A stretch of 64,000 bases of DNA from Peptoniphilus sp. GNH (GCA_021307325.1 CP089931.1:892979-956978); one strand, 5' to 3'; positions 18,993 through 27,399 are shown, numbered from the stretch's first letter. Translations and numbers: made by a program. The notes: generated from the sequence alone by a model not told the origin.

Positions 18993-20365
18993 TGAAGTTT
19001 AAAGATTTAATACTCATGGCTCTTAGAAATTTAAATGCCCGCCGTCTGAGAACCTTCCTAACCGTTTTGGGTGTTGTAATCGGCGCAACTGCCATAATAC
19101 TAATGCTCTCAATCGGTCTGGGCTTTAAAGAAGTAAACACTCAAATGTTTAGATCCATGGGTGATTTGACAAGTTTAGATCTGAGAACCGACATGGTTTG
19201 GTCTGACGAAACAGCTGAAAACTCAAAAAAAGATAAGAAAAAATTAGATGATGCAGCAGTTACTGAAATAAAAAAACTGCCCCATGTAAAAGCTGTAATA
19301 CCTGTGTTTAACGGTCATGTGTCTATAAAAAGTGGTCGTTACGAAGCCTGGGCTAGCCTAGTTGCCATGCCTGCTGATCTCACGGCTGATTATGGCTTAG
19401 AGCTTCAATCCGGAAGATTTTTAAATTCACAAGATAAGCAAGCTGGCATCATCGTCGGCGATAAAGTACAACAACAATTTTCTGATCCAAAAAGAAATGC
19501 AAGTAAGGAAATAGACCTCACAAAAACTACTGCCTATATGACAGATATAAGCCTAGATAGAAATAATAAAGATGGCATGGACGGAAAATATAACTATGAT
19601 GACACGTCATATGATGGTAATGATATGGAACAAAAGCCAGATTACAGCGAGAAAATGAAAGTTGTGGGAGTCTTAAAGCCAAGCAGCAATTGGAATTTAT
19701 CTAGTAGCATCTTCATAAGTATGGACTATCTAGATAAAATACAAAAAGACATGGAAAAGCTCGGTCTTGTCAAACCCTTAAAACGAAGCACCCTCCAATA
19801 TGACAACATAAAGGTCAAGGTGGATGACTTTTCAAATGTAGACGCAGTCCAAGCCAAAATCAAAAGTATGGGCTACAATGCTACAAATATGTTCGGAGAT
19901 TTTTTAAAGCAATCAAATCAACAGCTTTTAGTTATCCAAGTAATATTTGGAGCCATAGGTGGCATAGCCTTTTTGGTTGCAGCAATCGGTATAACCAACA
20001 CCATGATAATGAGTATATATGAAAGAACTCGAGAAATAGGTGTAATGAAAGTAATTGGTGCTTCAATAAGCGATATACAAAAACTTTTCTTGGTAGAATC
20101 TGGTTTTATAGGATTTTTTGGTGGCTTGATTGGACTTATTATCTCCAAACTCCTATCTATTTTAGCAAACTTTATAGGCAGAGGTTTCTTACTAAATCAA
20201 ATGGGCGATTTGAGTTTAAACTTCGATCCTAAAATTTCAATAATTCCTTTTTGGTTAATCATCCTATCCTTAGGATTTTCGACCTTCATAGGCGTTATAG
20301 CTGGATATATGCCTGCTAGAAGGGCAATGAAACTCTCAGCCCTTGATGCTATAAGAACAGAATAA
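18992..20365 (+). CDS. ABC transporter permease, MacB/FtsX type
   Basis: 457-aa permease with one N-terminal transmembrane helix (RTFLTVLGVVIGATAIILML), an extracellular MacB-type periplasmic-core domain (~45-300) and a C-terminal FtsX domain with three helices (AIGGIAFLVAAIGITNTMIM; EIGVMKVIGASISDIQKLFL; C-terminal PARRAMKLSALDAIRTE). Start and upstream stop overlap in TAATG. With the ATPase and the CARDB protein it forms a mechanotransmission-type exporter module. The substrate is unknown; no bacteriocin or toxin gene lies beside it. Confidence 0.9.
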   Translation: MKFKDLILMALRNLNARRLRTFLTVLGVVIGATAIILMLSIGLGFKEVNTQMFRSMGDLTSLDLRTDMVWSDETAENSKKDKKKLDDAAVTEIKKLPHVKAVIPVFNGHVSIKSGRYEAWASLVAMPADLTADYGLELQSGRFLNSQDKQAGIIVGDKVQQQFSDPKRNASKEIDLTKTTAYMTDISLDRNNKDGMDGKYNYDDTSYDGNDMEQKPDYSEKMKVVGVLKPSSNWNLSSSIFISMDYLDKIQKDMEKLGLVKPLKRSTLQYDNIKVKVDDFSNVDAVQAKIKSMGYNATNMFGDFLKQSNQQLLVIQVIFGAIGGIAFLVAAIGITNTMIMSIYERTREIGVMKVIGASISDIQKLFLVESGFIGFFGGLIGLIISKLLSILANFIGRGFLLNQMGDLSLNFDPKISIIPFWLIILSLGFSTFIGVIAGYMPARRAMKLSALDAIRTE

Positions 20366-20377
20366 TATTTTAAAAAT

Positions 20378-20413
20378 AAAAAATAGTTGGATTTTAGATC
20401 CAGCTATTTTTTT
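20378..20413 (+). terminator. Terminator of the ABC module operon
   Basis: AAATAGTTGGAT / ATCCAGCTATTT (one G-U pair) with a 5-nt loop, followed by seven T. It lies about 15 nt past the permease stop. Confidence 0.85.
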
Positions 20414-20532
20414 AATTATCTACAAAGTGACTTACTAATGAGTTCTTTTAAACATATTATCTAAAAAATGATACTTACTACCTTATTCAAGCATCTTTTT
20501 TTAATCATCTTTAAAAAATGAATTACAAAAGG

Positions 20533-20563
20533 AAAAAGACCTCCCGGGGAAGGAGGCCTTTTT
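20533..20563 (-). terminator. Terminator closing the hairpin-dense element
   Basis: Minus strand AGGCCTCC / GGAGGTCT (one G-U pair, a mismatch on the other strand) with a CCCC-containing loop, then TTTTTCCTTTT. It fits as the 3' end of the DUF3793-flavodoxin-hairpin transcript. Confidence 0.75.
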
Positions 20564-21066
20564 AATATGGCTAGAGATTTCAAAAATAAATTTTGAATCA
20601 ATATCACGTCTTATGACGTATTGGGGTCCGGTTTTCACCGGTATATTATTTAAGGGTCCGGCAAACGCACGCCGGATATGAACCGAAAATCTTCGGTAAA
20701 GTATTATTGTATAGCCGAACCACGCACGTTCGGTTACTAGGGGTTTTCTTTTAAGAAATTTCTCTTTCTTAAAAAATATGTTCTTCCGTAATTTTAGGAA
20801 GCTTATTCCCTAATTGGGGGTTGGGAATAAGTTTTATCACCACATTTTTGAGGAAAAGTGTGGTCTGATGAATATTATCTGTTTTGGGGAAATTGATAAT
20901 TATTCAAGCTCAATCTTATCTTTGGGGATGATAAAATTGAATATTTTTGGGGTTCGCGATGTCTCGCTAAATTATTATTTTGGGGATACCGGACTTTTCC
21001 GGTATAAGTATTTGTATGTTCGGGTAAATCTTCCCGATTTGATTATTAGGGGTAATAATCTAAAAA
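20533..21066 (-). ncRNA. Unassigned hairpin-dense structured element, probably a ~530-nt RNA
   Basis: No convincing gene fills this gap. It holds at least 14 closely spaced hairpins; examples (plus coordinates) are 20628-20641, 20657-20676, 20682-20697, 20715-20733, 20751-20772, 20802-20831, 20911-20940, 20986-21005, 21020-21037 and 21041-21060 (8-bp stem, 4-nt loop). Nine runs of three to five C (minus strand) sit in loops or right beside stems. Two loops share GTGCGT and two share GAAGATTT; one loop is GAAA. The stem 20911-20940 and the terminal hairpin gain G-U pairs only on the minus strand, and a terminator closes the minus-strand end. It follows the Fur-controlled flavodoxin gene directly. 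I do not recognise the family. Confidence 0.6.
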
Positions 21067-21492
21067 CTATTGAGCTAAAGCCTTTCCTAATTCTTTACAC
21101 TTTGCAGTGCCTTCGTCATCAGGAGTTCCATATACTGGAAGAGGTGCGCAAACTAAATTTGCTCCATCTTTCTTAACTCTTTCTTCCCAGTCAATCATCC
21201 ATTGACCTTCATTCCATTCGTATGAACCGAAAATAGCTATACTCTTTCCTGAAAGCTTAGATTCAAGTCCTGCGAACATAGGTTCAAAGCTATATTCTTC
21301 TAGTTCTTCGTCTCCCATAGCTGGGCATCCGAATCCAACACTATCATAACTATCTAAATCAGCAGCACTAAAATCATCTGATTGAATTAAACTTACATCT
21401 GCGCCAGCATCCTTAGCACCTTCTACTACAGCATTTGCCATAGCCTCAGTGTTACCAGTACCTGACCAGTAAACAACAGCAACTTTCTTCAT
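21067..21492 (-). CDS. Flavodoxin
   Basis: 141-aa FMN electron carrier that can replace ferredoxin under iron limitation. The FMN-phosphate loop is YWSGTGNTEAMA (residues 8-19), the FMN-contacting loops are GFGCPAMGDEELEE and FGSYEWNEGQWM, and it ends AKCKELGKALAQ, as in clostridial flavodoxins. It overlaps the DUF3793 gene by 4 nt and shares its Fur-box promoter, which supports the iron-starvation role. Confidence 0.95.
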   Translation of the reverse strand: MKKVAVVYWSGTGNTEAMANAVVEGAKDAGADVSLIQSDDFSAADLDSYDSVGFGCPAMGDEELEEYSFEPMFAGLESKLSGKSIAIFGSYEWNEGQWMIDWEERVKKDGANLVCAPLPVYGTPDDEGTAKCKELGKALAQ

Positions 21493-22046
21493 TGATAACC
21501 TCCATTATATTTTTCAATAATTTCCAACGCCTTATAACCCTTGTCATAAAGTTTCTTAAAACAATACTTGCAGTGGTTAAACTCGGAGAACATTCTCTCA
21601 GATTCGACCTTATCTCCATAAACTTTCCACAATCCACATGTTTTATAGCACTTTCCCTTATTTTTTATAAAGCCAAGCACATCAGAAAGCGGATAGCCTA
21701 AAAAGACACCAATTTCATGAGGAAACTCCTTGTAGTCCTCTAAACGACTAGTCAGATTCTCAATCATTTCTTCAGTTTTTGTGCACCTATATCCGTAATT
21801 ATGTAAAAAACTCTTTATATCTTCCCTCTTGAGCAATTCATCTAAAAGCATCTCTCGGTAAACATAAACAAGATACATCGAAATACCATCTTTTAGAAGC
21901 CTAACCTTTATATTATAGGGGTTAAGTTTCTCATTCCAATAATCTAAATCTGGATAATTTAATCCATCTTTTTTCATACTGAAGATATTACCAACTTTTT
22001 TACCTGCCAGAGTCGGTGCGCAACAGGCAATTAGATAATCTTCCAT
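21489..22046 (-). CDS. DUF3793 family protein
   Basis: 185-aa protein of the DUF3793 family, often found beside flavodoxin in anaerobic Firmicutes. Recognisable parts: CCAPTLAGKKVGNIFS near the start, HEIGVFLGYPLSDVLGFI, and the cysteine-bearing KCYKTCGLWKVYGD and FNHCKYCFKKLYDKG. It has six to seven cysteines and might bind a metal or cluster. Start set at 22046 (MEDYLIACC) with GGAGAGG upstream; a TTG at 22058 is possible. First gene of the Fur-controlled operon. Molecular function unknown. Confidence 0.82.
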   Translation of the reverse strand: MEDYLIACCAPTLAGKKVGNIFSMKKDGLNYPDLDYWNEKLNPYNIKVRLLKDGISMYLVYVYREMLLDELLKREDIKSFLHNYGYRCTKTEEMIENLTSRLEDYKEFPHEIGVFLGYPLSDVLGFIKNKGKCYKTCGLWKVYGDKVESERMFSEFNHCKYCFKKLYDKGYKALEIIEKYNGGYQ

Positions 22047-22061
22047 AATCCTCTCCAACGT

Positions 22062-22076
22062 TGATAATTATTATCA
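22062..22076 (-). promoter_or_regulatory. Fur box
   Basis: TGATAATTATTATCA is a perfect 7-1-7 inverted repeat matching the Fur core TGATAATNATTATCA known from Bacillus. It covers the predicted transcription start (about 22075), so bound Fe-Fur should block initiation and iron limitation should release it. Confidence 0.88.
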
Positions 22077-22081
22077 ACATA

Positions 22082-22110
22082 ATAATATACTATGGTTTAC
22101 TTTATGTCAA
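22082..22110 (-). promoter_or_regulatory. Sigma-A promoter of the DUF3793-flavodoxin operon
   Basis: Minus strand TTGACA (22110-22105), 17-bp spacer, TATTAT (22087-22082). The Fur box begins 5 nt downstream of the -10 element. Confidence 0.85.
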
Positions 22111-22410
22111 TAGATAAAATGAAAATTTAGATAATTTTTATCAAATTTTTTAAAAAAATTGTTTTTCTTATTATATTGCTAGTAAATATGTCTAGTTTTT
22201 TAAAATTTTTGCTTTTAAAAAACTATTTCTTGGATATTTTTATTCTTTTAAATTTATTTGCTAAAAAATCTTTAAAATTAAAATTCATTTTATAAAGTCC
22301 TTTTATTTCATGATTAAATTCTCATATCCATTCGAAAGAAATAGGCTAAATATCTCATCCTAAAAAATATTTATAAGGCCTTATTTTAAAAATCTTAGAT
22401 TCAGATATTT
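22111..22410. other. AT-rich intergenic stretch without recognised gene
   Basis: Very AT-rich sequence between the flavodoxin-operon promoter and the uracil permease terminator. I see no open frame, repeat array or RNA motif beyond a 12-bp palindrome ATAAGGCCTTAT at 22372-22383. Confidence 0.5.
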
Positions 22411-22449
22411 ATAAAAAATACTGGAGCTTAAATAGTCTCCAGCATTTTT
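22411..22449 (-). terminator. Terminator of the uracil permease gene
   Basis: CTGGAG / CTCCAG stem extended by A-T pairs, with T-runs on both sides, so possibly bidirectional. It is about 25 nt past the permease stop codon. Confidence 0.75.
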
Positions 22450-22470
22450 TTATTTATTTGAGTTGGAATT

Positions 22471-23721
22471 TTACAAGTTTTTTTCAACTATTTTTTCCAA
22501 AATTGCATTAAGGATAAGTCCTGTCAAAGCTGCCAAAGAAAGGCCGCCTATTTGTACGGTTTTTGTTATTGGAAGGGAGATATTTATTCCTACATGAGAG
22601 CCCAAGCCTATCACTATTATTACAGCCATGATTATTATATTTTTTAAATTAAAATGCATCTTACCTTGTATAGATGCCGTTTTGATAGTCCTTACTCCGA
22701 TTATGGCTATCATGGAAAAGAGCATGACAGATATACCTCCCATTACACAGGCTGGTATTGTTTGTAGAAATCCTCCTACTTTTCCCATACATCCCAGACA
22801 AATTGCAAATACTGCGGCAAGTCTTAATATGCTCGGATCATAATTTTTGGTGATGGCAAGCACACCTGTGTTTTCTCCGTAAGTCGTATTGGCAGGTCCA
22901 CCCACAAGACCAGCGAACATAGTGGCAAGGCCATCTCCAAGAAGAGTTCTATTAAGTCCTGGGTCTTTTAAGAAATTTTTGCCCACAACGGCTGAATTAG
23001 TCGTGATATCTCCAATGTGTTCCATGAATACAGCTATGACTACAGGGGCCATAACAAGCACTGCCCCCAGATTAAAGATTGGCAGTTGTATCTTGGGCAT
23101 CTGTATGATTTGTGCAGTCTTTATAGCTTGAGTATCTATCAAGTTAAATTCATATGAAAGAAAATATCCCACGACAACGGAAATTATAATTGAAAGCTGC
23201 TTTGCAAAACCTTTTGCAAAATTCGAAAGACCCAGGGCCAAGGCTAAGGTTACTCCTGCTATATAAAAATTTTGCGATGCCATATTTATCGCATTTGGGA
23301 CCAAATTTAAACCTATGACTATTATCATGGGTCCTACAACTTGAGCCGGCAAATACTTTTCAAATTTTTCAGAGCCTACTTTCTTTACCAAAAATGACAA
23401 TATTACATAAATAAAGCCCGCCACAACTATACCACCTTGGGCATATCTCAACGAGCCATAAGTTTCATTAACATATTGAATCAAAGGTATAAATGCAAAG
23501 GATGAACCTAAAAAAACAGGAACCTTACCCTTGGTGCATAAATGAAATATCAAAGTTCCAATACCTGCACAAACAAGGGAGGTTCCCACATCGAATCCTG
23601 TAATCAATGGTACCAAGACCGTCGCCCCAAACATTGCAATCATATGTTGCAAGGCCAAAATAATTTTTTTCGTTGAACTTGTGAGTTCTCTTTTTCCAAT
23701 AGCTACTTCTACTTTTTGCAT
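22471..23721 (-). CDS. uraA: Uracil permease (NCS2 family)
   Basis: 416-aa polytopic nucleobase symporter. Family features: AIGKRELTSS then LALQHMIAMFGATVLVPLIT, the substrate-site helix with AVFMEHIGDITTNSAVVGKN (the conserved Glu of UraA/PyrP), and GGPANTTYGENTGVLAITKN. These point to the uracil branch rather than xanthine/urate. AAGGAG precedes the ATG. The leader contains a terminator-like hairpin with a 14-T run, so expression is probably attenuated. Confidence 0.93.
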   Translation of the reverse strand: MQKVEVAIGKRELTSSTKKIILALQHMIAMFGATVLVPLITGFDVGTSLVCAGIGTLIFHLCTKGKVPVFLGSSFAFIPLIQYVNETYGSLRYAQGGIVVAGFIYVILSFLVKKVGSEKFEKYLPAQVVGPMIIVIGLNLVPNAINMASQNFYIAGVTLALALGLSNFAKGFAKQLSIIISVVVGYFLSYEFNLIDTQAIKTAQIIQMPKIQLPIFNLGAVLVMAPVVIAVFMEHIGDITTNSAVVGKNFLKDPGLNRTLLGDGLATMFAGLVGGPANTTYGENTGVLAITKNYDPSILRLAAVFAICLGCMGKVGGFLQTIPACVMGGISVMLFSMIAIIGVRTIKTASIQGKMHFNLKNIIIMAVIIVIGLGSHVGINISLPITKTVQIGGLSLAALTGLILNAILEKIVEKNL

Positions 23722-23741
23722 GACTTCTCCTTAAAATTTCC

Positions 23742-23843
23742 AAAAAAAAAAAAAAGACCATAGATACATACCCCTATTGATATGCACCGTCTTTTTCATA
23801 TTTTTATAAATTATACTCCTTGCAAATTATAATTACAAGGAGT
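23742..23843 (-). promoter_or_regulatory. Leader with two hairpins, candidate attenuator of uraA
   Basis: Upstream of uraA the minus strand first forms ACTCCTTG / CAAGGAGT (23812-23843, 10-bp stem with flanks). A second hairpin follows, closed by AAAAAGAC / GTCTTTTT with an inner TGCATA / TATGTA, ending in fourteen T residues (23742-23797) right before the ribosome site. This layout suits transcription attenuation. I could not find the PyrR-binding consensus, so the effector is unknown. The A14/T14 homopolymer is also prone to slippage. Confidence 0.5.
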
Positions 23844-23919
23844 ATTTTTATTTTTTTATTAATTTTGTGTTTATCTATTAGAAATAGACTTCTATCTTGT
23901 CTAAAATAACTTTTGTTTT

Positions 23920-25077
23920 TTAATTCTTTTTTAAATATACAAGACTTGAAACGAGGACTGTCAGGGGAATCGTGATTATAAGTCCTATGCTACCTGCCAT
24001 GGCTCTTATTATTTCTGTTGCTATGGAATCCAAGTTTATAATTTCTACAAAGTATATTTTATAGACTATAAAAAGAATTATCAGATGCAAGGTGGTGCCG
24101 ACATAAGCGAGAATTAGGGTGTTTGACATCGACCCCATCATATCTCTTCCTATATTCATTCCAGATGAAATCATATCTTTTCTCTTTATATCTGGGTGGA
24201 CTTCTTTTAATTCCCAAAGAGAAGATGCTATTGATATGGCAACATCCATTATAGCGCCTATTGCCCCTATTAAAATAGTGCCAAAAAGTAGGCCCTTGTA
24301 ATCAAGTCCTCTAAAGTGGGGTATATAGGCAAGGCTTATTGCATTGTCGCTTGCAAGGCCTGTGAGTTTGGCAAAATTTCCAAATGCAAATGCCAATATA
24401 CCGGCTGCCACGACTCCCAAGCACGTTCCCAAAATCGCAACAAAAGTCTTTTTATTTCTTCCACTTATTATTAATAGGGTCACAATTATGGCTAGTATGG
24501 CTACCAAAAGGGATGCCATGATGGGGTTATATCCTCTTATTATCATGGGGATATAGGCAAATATTATTATTGCTATTGTAATTCCTAGGCTTATGAGAGT
24601 TTTAAAGCCACTTATGCCACCTATAGCAAGTATTAAGACTACAAAAAGACCCACTATTAAATAGACCTGATTATCTCTTACCTTTTCTTGGATTTTGACC
24701 GTATCTATTTTGCCATCTATCTGGGTGTACCTAAGTAAAATTTTGTCGCCTGCCTTGAAGATATAAGAGCCTGGCATTATTCTTTCGATGGTGTGTCTTA
24801 CAGTTAGCTTTTCTTTCTTGTGATTTCCATTTAAAATCTCAATTTCCATGTGCTGATACCTTATATCCGCTTCCAAGGGCGTGTCCCTTTTTTCTTTGGT
24901 ATCATCATAGACTATTTTCAAGACTTTAGCCTTTGCCACTTCATAAGAGCTATCATTCATACTTTTTTCGTAATAATCTCTCATTTCAGCATCAGATGAT
25001 AGGTCTTGCTCAGCTAAAGGACTGTTTATTGAGCCTAGCAAGAAAATCAAACTCATAAATAAAATTAATCTTTTCAT
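23920..25077 (-). CDS. YibE/F family membrane protein
   Basis: 385 aa. Signal peptide or first helix MKRLILFMSLIFLLGSINSP, an extracellular domain of about 110 residues (EIEILNGNHKKEKLTVRHTI, a beta-rich segment typical of YibE), then about seven transmembrane helices (VYLIVGLFVVLILAIGGISG; IAIIIFAYIPMIIRGYNPIM; GAIGAIMDVAISIASSLWEL). The function of the family is unknown; it is sometimes called a transporter. The start at 25077 lacks a strong ribosome site, but the alternative at 25113 lies inside the previous gene's terminator. Confidence 0.85.
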   Translation of the reverse strand: MKRLILFMSLIFLLGSINSPLAEQDLSSDAEMRDYYEKSMNDSSYEVAKAKVLKIVYDDTKEKRDTPLEADIRYQHMEIEILNGNHKKEKLTVRHTIERIMPGSYIFKAGDKILLRYTQIDGKIDTVKIQEKVRDNQVYLIVGLFVVLILAIGGISGFKTLISLGITIAIIIFAYIPMIIRGYNPIMASLLVAILAIIVTLLIISGRNKKTFVAILGTCLGVVAAGILAFAFGNFAKLTGLASDNAISLAYIPHFRGLDYKGLLFGTILIGAIGAIMDVAISIASSLWELKEVHPDIKRKDMISSGMNIGRDMMGSMSNTLILAYVGTTLHLIILFIVYKIYFVEIINLDSIATEIIRAMAGSIGLIITIPLTVLVSSLVYLKKN

Positions 25078-25096
25078 AATAAAATTCAATAAATTG

Positions 25097-25118
25097 AAAA
25101 AGCCCACTTTCATGGGCC
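25097..25118 (-). terminator. Terminator of the 5'-nucleotidase gene
   Basis: Minus strand GCCCA / TGGGC with a 6-nt loop followed by TTTTT, 15 nt after the nucleotidase stop. Confidence 0.7.
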
Positions 25119-25132
25119 CTTTCTAAAAAATC

Positions 25133-27265
25133 TTAGGCAGCTTTTTCTACTGCATTTACATCAAGTATATAATCTACTGTCTTTGGTGTTATTGTCTTCT
25201 TAGATTTGATGCTTTCAACAAGCACATCTCTTATAGGAATATAAGTTTCATTTACATTCTTAGCCTTGGAGAAGTCATATCCATCTCCACCAGTGAACAT
25301 AAAGTCATTTGTAACAACCTTATAGGTCTTATTAGGATCTATAGGTGTTCCATCTGAAAGAGTAATTTTTACTATGCTATTTTCATAAGGCTTAGATGAA
25401 TCATATTCAACCTTTAGACCGCTAAAAGCTCCATCAGTTGTTTGTGGCATATTGATACCATGGTCTATTGCCTTTATCAAGGCATCTCCTGGTAGATCCA
25501 TCACAACAAGGTAATTGTCAAAAGGCATGATTTCATAAAGATCGCCCATAGTAATATTTCCAGCTTCAAGAGTACGTCTTAAGCCACCGCCATTTTGAAT
25601 AGCAATTTGAGCGCCAGTCTTTTCTGCCATAACTTCACATGACCATCTTCCAAGAAGAGTGTTGCTTCCCTTTAGTCCACGATCATGAGTAAATTCTCCC
25701 TTAGCTAGACCAAGAATCTTGCCCTTTATAGGTGCTAGTTCTTTTTGAAGGTCAGTATAGAATTTTTCAGCTGCAGTATCGCCTATTATTCTGTCTTTTA
25801 TTTCTTTACCTTGGAAGACTTGAGTATCAATTGATTCTACCTTCTTGCCATCTAGCTTTATGTTAACTTGTCCGATAGCTCTACCATAGCAATAAGCTTG
25901 AAGTATAGGTACTCCATTTACCTTTCCGCTTACAGTTCTGTGAGAGTGAGCAGACAATACGCAATCCAAGCCCTTCACTTCGTTTGCAAGTTTAGTTGCG
26001 TTTCCTGTGATTTCTCCAGACTTACCTTGATTAGAGTCAATGTGAGTAAGAGCAATTATAATATCTGGCTTGCCTTCTTTAGCCTTGCCAGCCTTCAAAA
26101 AGTCCACCCAAGTTTGAGCAGATTTAACAGGATCTCTAAATTCATATCCCTTTATAAATTCAGCCTTAGTTAAAGTAGGTGTTTCAGGATGAGCAAGTCC
26201 AATCAAACCGATTTTGATGCCAGCCTTTTCTACTATCATATATGGATTAGCCCAAGCAACTGGCTTGCCAGTCTTAGTTTCGTATATGTTAGATGCCAAG
26301 TATTTGAAATTTCCGTCACTTGCCCACTTAGCAATCTTATCAGCGCCCCAATCAAACTCATGGTTGCCGACAGCAGATGCAAGTGTGTTCATACCCTTCA
26401 TCATAGCAGTAACAGGTTTACCCATTGTCAAGTTAGAATCAGCAGTGCCTTGGTAATTGTCTCCGCCTGATAATACAAATGTATTTGGATGATTTTCTAT
26501 AAATTCATTTACATAGCCAACCATCTTAGCCATACCCATATTTCTCTTCTTTCCAGTGATTTCTTCGGCGATATTGCCATGGAAGTCATTGAAATACAAG
26601 ATATGCACATTTTTATCGTCTTTTTGACCGAATACAACTCCTATTTCTTTAGCTTTTTCTTTTGAAATAGTCTTGCCTTCGACCAAATATTGACCTAGAG
26701 TTCTTCCGGTGCCATCTTGAAGTTGCTTGTTAAGAGCTGAAAATATGTATTCAGCAGCTTGAGCCTTGCTGATGTTAGCCTTCACATCATCATCTGCAGA
26801 AAGTAGACCTATCTTCTTGCCGATAGCATCAGCATCATTAAAAGCAGCATCCTTATTGTAGCCCAAAGATCTCAAAATAAAGGCTATAAATTCTTGCTTG
26901 CTCAAATCAGAATTAGGATCATAAGTCTTTTCTGTCTTGCCCTTAGTCAAGTTCAAATCAACTCCAAGGCCAGCATAACCCTTAAACCAGTCAGAAAGAT
27001 CTTCGAATGGATTAAGTTTTACATACTTTTCCTTAGTTGCAAGCTCTTGAGAATATCCCAAAGCCTTTAGAACCATTGTAAGGCCTTCAGATCTTTTCAA
27101 AGCTGCGTTCAACTTTTCCTCAGAATTGTTTTTCTTGTCTAAAAGATCAATCTTTTGAAGCTTAGACACAGAAGCATCTTCAGCCTTGGCAAATACCCCT
27201 GTAAAAGTTGATAAAACTAATACAAATGCCAAAACTAAGGATAAAAATTTTTTCTTATTTTTCAT
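25133..27265 (-). CDS. SLH-anchored 5'-nucleotidase / metallophosphatase (UshA-like)
   Basis: 710-aa exported enzyme that probably hydrolyses extracellular nucleotides. Order: signal peptide (FLSLVLAFVLVLSTFTGVFA), SLH-type repeats at ~45-215 (LSKQEFIAFILRSLGY, ISKAQAAEYIFSAL), then the metallophosphoesterase domain with VHILYFNDFHGN, LSGGDNYQGT, the signature GNHEFDWG, THIDSN and SAHSHRTVSG. The C-terminal 5'-nucleotidase domain follows (IQNGGGLRRTLEAGNITMGD, FTGGDGYDFS). All metal ligands appear intact. Start set by AAGGGGG before MKNKKKFLS; the frame continues upstream to 27337. The SLH repeats are N-terminal, unlike in the other SLH protein here. Confidence 0.92.
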   Translation of the reverse strand: MKNKKKFLSLVLAFVLVLSTFTGVFAKAEDASVSKLQKIDLLDKKNNSEEKLNAALKRSEGLTMVLKALGYSQELATKEKYVKLNPFEDLSDWFKGYAGLGVDLNLTKGKTEKTYDPNSDLSKQEFIAFILRSLGYNKDAAFNDADAIGKKIGLLSADDDVKANISKAQAAEYIFSALNKQLQDGTGRTLGQYLVEGKTISKEKAKEIGVVFGQKDDKNVHILYFNDFHGNIAEEITGKKRNMGMAKMVGYVNEFIENHPNTFVLSGGDNYQGTADSNLTMGKPVTAMMKGMNTLASAVGNHEFDWGADKIAKWASDGNFKYLASNIYETKTGKPVAWANPYMIVEKAGIKIGLIGLAHPETPTLTKAEFIKGYEFRDPVKSAQTWVDFLKAGKAKEGKPDIIIALTHIDSNQGKSGEITGNATKLANEVKGLDCVLSAHSHRTVSGKVNGVPILQAYCYGRAIGQVNIKLDGKKVESIDTQVFQGKEIKDRIIGDTAAEKFYTDLQKELAPIKGKILGLAKGEFTHDRGLKGSNTLLGRWSCEVMAEKTGAQIAIQNGGGLRRTLEAGNITMGDLYEIMPFDNYLVVMDLPGDALIKAIDHGINMPQTTDGAFSGLKVEYDSSKPYENSIVKITLSDGTPIDPNKTYKVVTNDFMFTGGDGYDFSKAKNVNETYIPIRDVLVESIKSKKTITPKTVDYILDVNAVEKAA

Positions 27266-27399
27266 AAGAAACCCCCTTAATAATATTTCAATATAATAAT
27301 ACCACAATTTCATCTTTCTTTGTCTTTTATTGGACACAATTTAAAAAAAGAAAAGTTTTTTGGATTTTATTTTAAAGGGGTTTACTTGATTTTAAATGC

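Noticed and set aside
20850-20880. RNase P or tmRNA fragment (GAGGAAA-like string)
   Set aside because: The surrounding conserved cores of RNase P RNA and the tRNA-like ends of tmRNA are missing.
20620-21055. CRISPR-like or G-quadruplex array because of repeated G4 runs (plus strand)
   Set aside because: No direct repeat of constant length exists; G-runs are 20-80 nt apart and embedded in unrelated hairpins, too far for a simple quadruplex.
20814-21176. 120-codon open frame on the plus strand through the hairpin element
   Set aside because: It overlaps the flavodoxin gene on the other strand by over 100 nt, and much of it consists of the hairpin stems. Its sequence resembles no family I know; treated as a chance frame.
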